A stretch of DNA of 64,000 nt from the NCBI RefSeq assembly GCF_004339465.1, contig NZ_SMFY01000001.1, positions 248,001 to 312,000 on the forward strand, in the 5' to 3' direction. The stretch is from Ancylobacter aquaticus (GTDB taxonomy: Bacteria; Pseudomonadota; Alphaproteobacteria; Rhizobiales; Xanthobacteraceae). Below, piece by piece: positions 56,151-64,000 of this stretch. The notes below the pieces were generated by a model that did not search any database, was not told the origin of the DNA, and was given only the letters and a program-made list of their open reading frames with translations. Positions within the stretch are counted from its first letter, which is position 1. Every line of letters starts with the position of its first letter. The position numbers and the translations under genes are program-made.

Positions 56151-57068
56151 TCAGCGCCTCCCCAGCATGCGGTCGAGGTCCAGCTTCGACAGGGCGAACA
56201 GGGTGAGCGCGCCGATGAAGAAGGTGACGACCACCGCCAGTGCGGACCCCAGCGGCCAGTTCTGCGAATAGGTGAAGGCGATCTCGATATCGTGCGAGAT
56301 GACGATGATCGACTGGCCGCCGAGGATCTTCGCCTCCGCCGTGGCGCCGATGGCGAGCACGAAGGTGAGCAGCATGCCGATCAGGATTCCCGGCATGGCG
56401 AGCGGCAACTCGATCTCGCGCCAGATGAACAGCCGCCCGGCGCCGAGGTCGCGCGCGGCGTCGACGAGGTCGCGCGGCACGAGCGCGAGGCCGAGCGTCA
56501 TCGGAAACAGCATGAAGGGCAGGTAGGTATAGACCATGCCGAAGAGGGTGATGCCGGGCGTGTACAGCACCTCCGGCCCCCCGGGGAGGCCGAGCCATTT
56601 CAGCGTGCCGTCGAGCACGCCGCTCTTGATGAAGAACAGCACCCAGCCATAGAGCCGCACATTCTCCGAGACGAAGAGCGGGAAGACGAAGAGCACGCTG
56701 ATCAGCGCCGACCAGCGGCCGAAAACGAGGTTCAGCCCATAGGCGATGGGATAGGCGACCACCGCCAGAATCGCCACGGTGAGCAGCGCCAGCCCGCAGG
56801 ACCAGAAGAAGGACAGCCACACCGTGTTGGAGGTGTCGAACAGGGTGGCGAAATTTGCCAGGGTGAAGCTGGCGAACACATCGAAGCTGCGCGGCGTAGC
56901 GAAGGCATAGCCGAAGATCGCCACCAGCGGGGCGAGGAAGCCGATGCCGAGCAGGATGGCGACAGGCAACGCGCAGCGCGCGCCGACCGACAGCATCCGG
57001 CCCCGGCGAAGCTGCGCGGCGCTTTCCGCGGCGGCCTCGCTTGGCGAGGCAATGGCGAGGTCGGCCAT
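56151..57068 (-). CDS. ABC transporter permease, PotB type
   Basis: 305 residues, six membrane helices after a 30-residue cytoplasmic start. VDAARDLGAGRLFIWREIELPLAMPG (about 195-220) is the contact loop. Partner of the PotC-type subunit; 2 bases downstream of the ATPase gene. Confidence 0.93.
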   Translation of the reverse strand: MADLAIASPSEAAAESAAQLRRGRMLSVGARCALPVAILLGIGFLAPLVAIFGYAFATPRSFDVFASFTLANFATLFDTSNTVWLSFFWSCGLALLTVAILAVVAYPIAYGLNLVFGRWSALISVLFVFPLFVSENVRLYGWVLFFIKSGVLDGTLKWLGLPGGPEVLYTPGITLFGMVYTYLPFMLFPMTLGLALVPRDLVDAARDLGAGRLFIWREIELPLAMPGILIGMLLTFVLAIGATAEAKILGGQSIIVISHDIEIAFTYSQNWPLGSALAVVVTFFIGALTLFALSKLDLDRMLGRR

Positions 57069-57070
57069 GC

Positions 57071-58198
57071 TCAGCTCTCCAGCGTGAAGGCGTCGGCAGC
57101 GTCCCAGCCGAGCGTCACCCGGCGGTCGGCGCTGGCGGGCAGCGCGCGCCCGCGCGACAGCTCGACCAGCATCACCTTGGCCCCGACGCGCACCTGATAC
57201 TGGATGCGCGAGCCGAGCGAATATTCGTTGTAGACCACGCCTTCGAGTCGGTTGTCGGCGCTCTCGCCGGGGCCGAGAATCCGCATGAATTCGGGACGCA
57301 CCACCACGAAGGCCTCGTCCAGCACCGCACCGTCGCGCGGCGGCGCCAGGGTGAAGGTGCCCGGCACGTCGACGCCTTCCCAGGTGCCGTCCGGCCTGCG
57401 CTGCACCTTGAGCGTGTTCACCTCGCCGACGAACTCGCAGACGAAGCGGTCGACCGGGGCGCCGTAGATTTCCTCCGGCGTGCCGATCTGCACGATGCGG
57501 CCGGCGCGCATGACGCCGATGCGGTCGCTCATCACCATCGCCTCTTCCAGCGAATGGGTGATGTAGATGAAGGTCTTGCCGGTTTCCCGGTGCAGGTCCT
57601 TCAGCTCCTTCTCGAGCGTCTTCTTCAGCTTGTAGTCGATGGCCGAGAGCGGCTCGTCGAAGAACAGCACTTCCGGGTCATAGGCGAGCGCGCGGGCCAA
57701 CGCGACGCGCTGGCGCTCGCCGCCCGAGCACTTCATCACGTTCTTGTCGAAGTAGCTTTCCGGCAACCGGACGACGCGCATGAGTTCCAGCGCGCGCGCC
57801 TTGCGGGCGGCCGCATCCACGCCCTTTACCTTGAGCGGGAAGGCGATGTTTTCGCCCACACTCTTGTGCGGAAACAGCGCCAGCGACTGGAAGACCAGGC
57901 AGGTCGGCCGCTTGTTGGGTGGCACGTCGTTGATGAGCTGGCCGTGCAGGGTGATGTTGCCCTCGCTCGGTGTGTCCATGCCGGCAAGCATGCGCAGCAG
58001 CGTGGTCTTGCCCGAGCCGGAGGGGCCGACAATGGTGAGGAACTCGCCCTCGCGCACGTCGAGATCAATGCCCTCGACGGCGGTGAAGGTGCCGAAGCTT
58101 TTGCGGATGCCGACAAGCTGGAGGATGGGCTTGGGCGGCGGCAATTCGGCGCTCTGCGGGTCGGCCGGAATGGTCTGGAGCATCAGGTCTTCCGTCAT
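57071..58198 (-). CDS. ABC transporter ATP-binding protein, PotA type
   Basis: 375 residues from ATG at 58198. Walker A GPSGSGKTT (58-66), signature CSGGERQRVALARAL with Cys in place of the usual Leu, Walker B LFFDEPLSAIDY, and a C-terminal TOBE domain after residue 255. The reading frame extends 88 codons upstream, but this crosses a palindromic repeat and lacks a ribosome site. Confidence 0.94.
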   Translation of the reverse strand: MTEDLMLQTIPADPQSAELPPPKPILQLVGIRKSFGTFTAVEGIDLDVREGEFLTIVGPSGSGKTTLLRMLAGMDTPSEGNITLHGQLINDVPPNKRPTCLVFQSLALFPHKSVGENIAFPLKVKGVDAAARKARALELMRVVRLPESYFDKNVMKCSGGERQRVALARALAYDPEVLFFDEPLSAIDYKLKKTLEKELKDLHRETGKTFIYITHSLEEAMVMSDRIGVMRAGRIVQIGTPEEIYGAPVDRFVCEFVGEVNTLKVQRRPDGTWEGVDVPGTFTLAPPRDGAVLDEAFVVVRPEFMRILGPGESADNRLEGVVYNEYSLGSRIQYQVRVGAKVMLVELSRGRALPASADRRVTLGWDAADAFTLES

Positions 58199-58263
58199 GG
58201 GCCGGTGGCGGACGGGCGCCGCCGGGGAAAGGCGAAGGAAGGACGCTGGCGGGCGCTGCCTGC

Positions 58264-58310
58264 GTCCTTCGAGGCCCGGCGCCGAGCGCCGGGCACCTCG
58301 GGATGACGAG
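58264..58310. terminator. Hairpin between binding-protein and ATPase genes
   Basis: GCCCGGCGC and GCGCCGGGC form a 9-base stem with a 3-base loop (58274-58294), flanked by CGTCCTTCGAG and CACCTCGGGATGAC, the arms of the TCATCC-type repeat. Located in the 155-base gap inside the operon, it could act as a partial terminator after the binding-protein gene. Confidence 0.6.
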
Positions 58311-58353
58311 GGCCGATTTCGACCCTCACGCTGAGGTGCGGGGCGGAACGCCC

Positions 58354-59508
58354 TCACCCCCGCAGGCGCTTGGCGGCGTTCATCAGGTCCAGCGCCTTGT
58401 CGTAGTCCGGCACGATGTCGTACTCGGCCGAGCGGTCCATCTCTTCCTGCAGGCTGTCCCACTGGATGGCGTCCAGCTCGTCCTTGGTGAAGAGGTCGAA
58501 GCAGGCCTTGTTGCCCATCTGCGAGACCGGGTTGAAGGTGCCTTCGGCGAAGGCCACCTTGTGCGCGACATCCGGCGCCTGCACATATTTCAGGAAGTCG
58601 AGCGCCAGCGGCGAGAGGTTCGGGTTGTTCACCGTCGAGGTGATCTCGATCCAGGCGATGCCGCCCTTGCCGCCGGGCAGCGGGCCCTTGAGCGGGGTGA
58701 TGCCGCGCAGATTCGGGTGGCCGTCGGCGCGGGCGGGGGAGACCGAATAGGTGCCGCCGGTCATGTGCAGGTCGATCTCGCCGGAGATCAGCGCCTGGTT
58801 CATCGAGGCGATGTCGCCGATCAGCTTGGCGCCCTTGAAGACCTTCTTGGCGGTTTCCTCGAACGTGGCCATCTCGTCCGGCGTGTGGACCTTGAACGGG
58901 TCGATGCCGGCGATGATGAAGATGTTGAAGACGTTCCAGTCGTCGGATTCGAGAATGCCGTATTTGCCGGCGAGCGCGGGGTCGTTGAACAGGTCCCAGC
59001 CGGTGTCTTCCGCCGTCTTGCGCGAGATCTTGTCGGTGTTGACGACGTAGCTATAGGGCCCGAAGCGCTGGGCCATGCCGATCAGCTCGGCGCCGTCCTC
59101 GCTCATCGCCCATTTGTAGGGCGGCTTGAACATGGGCAGCATGGTCTCGAAGAACGGCTCGAACTCCGCCTTGGGCAGCGGCTTGATCAGCTTCTCGGGC
59201 AGCATCACCTTGCGCGCCCAGGGATTGTTGACGTTGATCAGGTCCCAGGTGTTGATCTCGCCGGCACGCAGCCGGTTGATCATGGTGGGGTCGTTGGTCA
59301 GGCTTTCCGCCTTCACCGTCGCCCCGGTCTGGGAGCGGAACGGGTCCAGCACCTGGGCGGAGTTGTAGCCCTCCCAGCACAGGATGTTCAGCTCCTTCTC
59401 GCGCGCGGCGAACGCCTTGTTGGCGTTGAACAGCGGACCGGCGGCGGCGAGCGCGGCAACACCCGCTCCCATGCCCTGCAAGACCGACCTTCTCGAAATA
59501 TGCGCCAT
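58354..59508 (-). CDS. ABC transporter binding protein, PotD-like, Tat-exported
   Basis: 384 residues from ATG at 59508. The N-terminus HISRRSVLQGMGAG is a twin-arginine signal, with processing near residue 35, so the protein is exported folded. The mature part begins KELNILCWEGYNSAQVLDPF, the PotD/PotF pattern for cationic amine or amino-compound ligands. AGGGAC lies before the ATG. The upstream in-frame stretch is not coding. First gene of the seven-gene operon. Confidence 0.93.
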   Translation of the reverse strand: MAHISRRSVLQGMGAGVAALAAAGPLFNANKAFAAREKELNILCWEGYNSAQVLDPFRSQTGATVKAESLTNDPTMINRLRAGEINTWDLINVNNPWARKVMLPEKLIKPLPKAEFEPFFETMLPMFKPPYKWAMSEDGAELIGMAQRFGPYSYVVNTDKISRKTAEDTGWDLFNDPALAGKYGILESDDWNVFNIFIIAGIDPFKVHTPDEMATFEETAKKVFKGAKLIGDIASMNQALISGEIDLHMTGGTYSVSPARADGHPNLRGITPLKGPLPGGKGGIAWIEITSTVNNPNLSPLALDFLKYVQAPDVAHKVAFAEGTFNPVSQMGNKACFDLFTKDELDAIQWDSLQEEMDRSAEYDIVPDYDKALDLMNAAKRLRG

Positions 59509-59759
59509 CTCGAAGTCCCTCTGGATTGTTGGCGCGGAACCTTGGGCGGCCGCGCATTCGTTCGGCATCCGGCGTGGGCGGATGTGGGAGACATGTTGGA
59601 CTGTGTGTGATCCTAAACATCTGGATTTGGGCTTTACAACACTAAATTTGCGGCTCAACCTGATGAAAAGGCAGGCAGCCTGTTTTGACGGCATGCCGGC
59701 TGCCGGCGGTATGGTTTGCCGGGAAACAAACTCCAGAGATCAGTCGGGAATAGCCGCTT

Positions 59760-60539
59760 ATGTTCACGTCGCTTGAAGGCAAGACCGTCATCGTCACCGG
59801 CGCCAGCAAGGGGATCGGGCGTGGCCTCGCGCTCCGCTTCGGCCAGGCCGGGCTCAACGTGCTGGTGGTGAGCCGTTCGCTCGCCGAGGCCGAAAAGGTG
59901 GCGGCCGAGATCGGCGAGAGGGCCTCCGCCTTCGCCGCCGACGTGACCAAGGCGAATGACATGGCGGCGATGGCTGAGGCGGCGCTGGAGCGCTACGGCT
60001 CCATCGACGTGCTGTGCGCCAATGCCGGCATCTTCCCCGCCGCCAAGCTCGGCGAGATGACGGGCGATGATTTCGACCATGTCATCGGCACCAATCTCAA
60101 GGGCACCTTCCTCACCGTCTCCGCCGTGCTGCCGGCGATGAAGGCGGCGAGGAAAGGCCGCATCATCATCACCTCTTCCATCACCGGGCCGATCACCGGC
60201 TTTCCCGGCTGGACCCATTACGGGGCCTCAAAAGCCGGGCAGATGGGCTTCATGCGGACGGCGGCGATCGAGCTGGCGCCCTGGAACATCACGGTGAATG
60301 CGGTGATGCCGGGTAACATCCTCACCGAGGGCATGGAGGGCATGGGCGAGGCCTATATCGCCTCCACCGCCGCCTGCGTGCCGATGAAGAAACTCGGCAC
60401 CGTGTTCGATATCGCCAATGCCGCGCTGTTCTTCGCCAGCGAGGAAGCCGGCTACATCACCGGCCAGGGCATGGTGATCGACGGCGGGCAGGTGCTGCCG
60501 GAATCGCCGATGGCGCTGGACGAGATGGGCGCGCCCTGA
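59760..60539 (+). CDS. Short-chain dehydrogenase/reductase, FabG-like
   Basis: 259 residues. TGASKGIGRG motif; Arg39 after beta-2 (VVSRS) suggests NADP. Ser140, Tyr154 and Lys158 (HYGASK) form the active site. Such enzymes reduce or oxidise small carbonyls and alcohols. Divergent from the PotD-like gene with 251 bases between, so it may share regulation with the operon and could handle the aldehyde formed there; this is inference. Confidence 0.9.
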   Translation: MFTSLEGKTVIVTGASKGIGRGLALRFGQAGLNVLVVSRSLAEAEKVAAEIGERASAFAADVTKANDMAAMAEAALERYGSIDVLCANAGIFPAAKLGEMTGDDFDHVIGTNLKGTFLTVSAVLPAMKAARKGRIIITSSITGPITGFPGWTHYGASKAGQMGFMRTAAIELAPWNITVNAVMPGNILTEGMEGMGEAYIASTAACVPMKKLGTVFDIANAALFFASEEAGYITGQGMVIDGGQVLPESPMALDEMGAP

Positions 60540-60552
60540 CGCCGCGCCGACC

Positions 60553-61914
60553 TCAGAAGGTGGTGGCGAACATCAGCATGAGTTCGCTCGCCGCCCGTGA
60601 GGCCAGCGCCGGCCCCTGCGTGCCGGGGCGGAAGCCATCGGCCTCGTAGAGGTTGTAGTCATATTGCAGCGTGACCGCGAACGGTCCCGCCGGCGCCCAT
60701 GTCAGGTTGGCACCGGCATTCCAGTTGCCGATGCCGGTGGCGCCATAGGTGATCTGCGCCAGCGGGTCGGCGATGTCGAACCGTCCATAGCCGCCGAAAA
60801 AGGCCGAGTTCCAGGTCGGGCTCCAGTTGTGCAGAAACTGGCCGACCGCGCTCCAGCCCGCCACCTTCGACAGGGAGCCGTCGAGCCGCTGGAAGGCATC
60901 GGGCGCCGAAAACCGGCCGCCGGGGTCGACCAGCCCGAGATAGGAGGTCGCCCCGTCGGCATAGGCGGCCTGCAGATAGAGCGTGTCGCCCGACGCGATG
61001 AAGGGCAGGTTGAACATCACGCCGGCCTGCAGCGCATAGCCCCACTCCCCGGTCGATGCGCCGGTGCGCTCGCTCAGGGGCGCTTGCGCGATCTGGTGCA
61101 GCGCGCCGGATAGCTGGAAGTTTCCCCAGTCGCCGGTCTGGCCGAAGGTGGCGACGATCTCGGGCCAGCGCGCGGCCCCACCCGCCTCCGCATCGTCGCC
61201 AGCGGCGAAGTCGGGGCCACTCGCCACCACCGGCAGGATGCCATTATCGCGCTGGCTCGATCCTTCGAGCGAAAGCTGGGCGACAAATCCGTCCGCCAGG
61301 TGCCAGCTATAGCCGAGCACGGGCAGCTGGGTCTGGTCGCCGATGGTCACTGGGTCGGTGCCGAGCACATTGGCGTTGGCGTAGAAGTCGAAGAAGGACT
61401 GGAGATAGCCGAAGGTGAAGCCGGCAAATTCGATGCGCATGTCGTAGGGCTGGAAATCAGCCCCGTCCGCGAGCCCGGCGCCCCAGGGATCGGCGGTGCG
61501 CCAGATGATCCGCAGGTCGGCATAGGAGCGCAGCGTGCCGTATTCGGTCCGCGTGCGGGCGTCGGTGACGAAGCCGAAGGTGGACACCCAATAGTTGCGG
61601 GCATTGGCGGCGGGATAGTCGGTGTAGCTGTTGGCGTAGGTTTCGGCCCAGAGATAGCCGCCGAGCCGCAGGCAGGTGTCGGACCCGGGGATGGTGGTGA
61701 AGCCCGGCCCTTCCACCGTGCACGCCTTGACGGCGCGAGCGGAAGGCGAGCCCGGCGGCTCCGCCGCGTGGGCATGCGGGGGCGGGGCTACAAGCAGCAC
61801 GGCGAACCCTGCCATGCACAGTGCCGCTGCGCCGCGCCGGCGGCGAGCGGGCGGCGGCCTTCGTCGGCGCGCACGGCACAAGGTCGGTGCGGCTTTTGCT
61901 GGTTCGCGGCGCAT
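60553..61914 (-). CDS. Outer-membrane porin (Porin_2 type)
   Basis: 453 residues. Long basic leader and signal peptide ending near residue 50 (PHAHAAEPP). The mature start ARAVKACTVEGPGFTTIPGSDTCLRLGGYLWAE, in shortened form with its Cys pair, is the hallmark of alphaproteobacterial porins, and the last residue is Phe, as needed for outer-membrane insertion. Probably a 16-strand trimeric channel. The unusually Arg-rich first 27 residues may mean the true start is further in, at the Met before AGFAVLL. Confidence 0.9.
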   Translation of the reverse strand: MRREPAKAAPTLCRARRRRPPPARRRRGAAALCMAGFAVLLVAPPPHAHAAEPPGSPSARAVKACTVEGPGFTTIPGSDTCLRLGGYLWAETYANSYTDYPAANARNYWVSTFGFVTDARTRTEYGTLRSYADLRIIWRTADPWGAGLADGADFQPYDMRIEFAGFTFGYLQSFFDFYANANVLGTDPVTIGDQTQLPVLGYSWHLADGFVAQLSLEGSSQRDNGILPVVASGPDFAAGDDAEAGGAARWPEIVATFGQTGDWGNFQLSGALHQIAQAPLSERTGASTGEWGYALQAGVMFNLPFIASGDTLYLQAAYADGATSYLGLVDPGGRFSAPDAFQRLDGSLSKVAGWSAVGQFLHNWSPTWNSAFFGGYGRFDIADPLAQITYGATGIGNWNAGANLTWAPAGPFAVTLQYDYNLYEADGFRPGTQGPALASRAASELMLMFATTF

Positions 61915-61957
61915 GAGCGGTTAAATATCAGCCCATTATTGCATTGATGAGGGCGTA

Positions 61958-63997
<2,040 letters not shown>

Positions 63998-64000
63998 GGC

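Noticed and set aside
57071-58462. Longer form of the PotA-type ATPase
   Set aside because: The extra 88 codons cover a palindromic repeat and lack a ribosome site; homologues begin near the ATG at 58198.

Overview
The window is GC-rich chromosomal DNA from an alphaproteobacterium, most likely a Hyphomicrobiales member close to the Xanthobacteraceae (Ancylobacter/Starkeya type). This is inferred from the style of the proteins (PhaZ, RegB/RegA, a Rhizobiales-type dihydroorotase, a Porin_2-type porin) and from the many palindromic intergenic repeats. No rRNA, tRNA, CRISPR array, transposase or phage gene was recognised. All genes look chromosomal.

Layout. 1-20 kb holds mostly housekeeping genes: a truncated PHA depolymerase, a glutathione transferase with a basic tail, polA, truA, a dihydroorotase, an HWE-type sensor kinase, a Crp/Fnr regulator, a HAD phosphatase, ribF, ileS, lspA, an exported protein of unknown function, and a catalytic/non-catalytic pair of M16 peptidases. 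20-27 kb holds a lipoprotein with a low-complexity tail, a TetR regulator, a long intergenic stretch, kup, a membrane protein like the MprF flippase domain, a small exported protein and a polyphosphate kinase 2. 27-34 kb is the phosphate regulon, phoR-pstSCAB-phoU-phoB, with a triple PHO box before pstS and a hairpin after it. 34-43 kb holds ada, a second PHA depolymerase, the redox two-component genes regB/regA, a P-type cation ATPase and an aldo-keto reductase.

42.8-60 kb is the accessory, catabolic part. The first locus (42.8-52.2 kb) has a MalFGK-type sugar ABC transporter and an SDR dehydrogenase reading left. A DeoR regulator, a BtpA/SgcQ-family protein, an FGGY sugar kinase and a HAD phosphatase read right. 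CGAACAT-type half-sites lie in both intergenic regions and look like the DeoR operators. The second locus (52.2-59.5 kb) is a tight seven-gene operon reading left: a Tat-exported PotD-like binding protein, PotA/PotB/PotC-like transporter parts, a second DeoR regulator, an APH-fold kinase and a class III aminotransferase-fold enzyme. A kinase beside a PLP enzyme of this kind resembles the hydroxylysine or ethanolamine kinase plus phospho-lyase route, so import and breakdown of an amino alcohol is proposed. An SDR gene diverges from this operon. The window ends with a porin and glutamine-dependent NAD synthetase.

The most interesting parts are these two adjacent, uncharacterised catabolic loci, the recurring hairpin just after the binding-protein gene in three ABC operons, the lysine-rich tails on PPK2 and the glutathione transferase, and the family of palindromic repeats.
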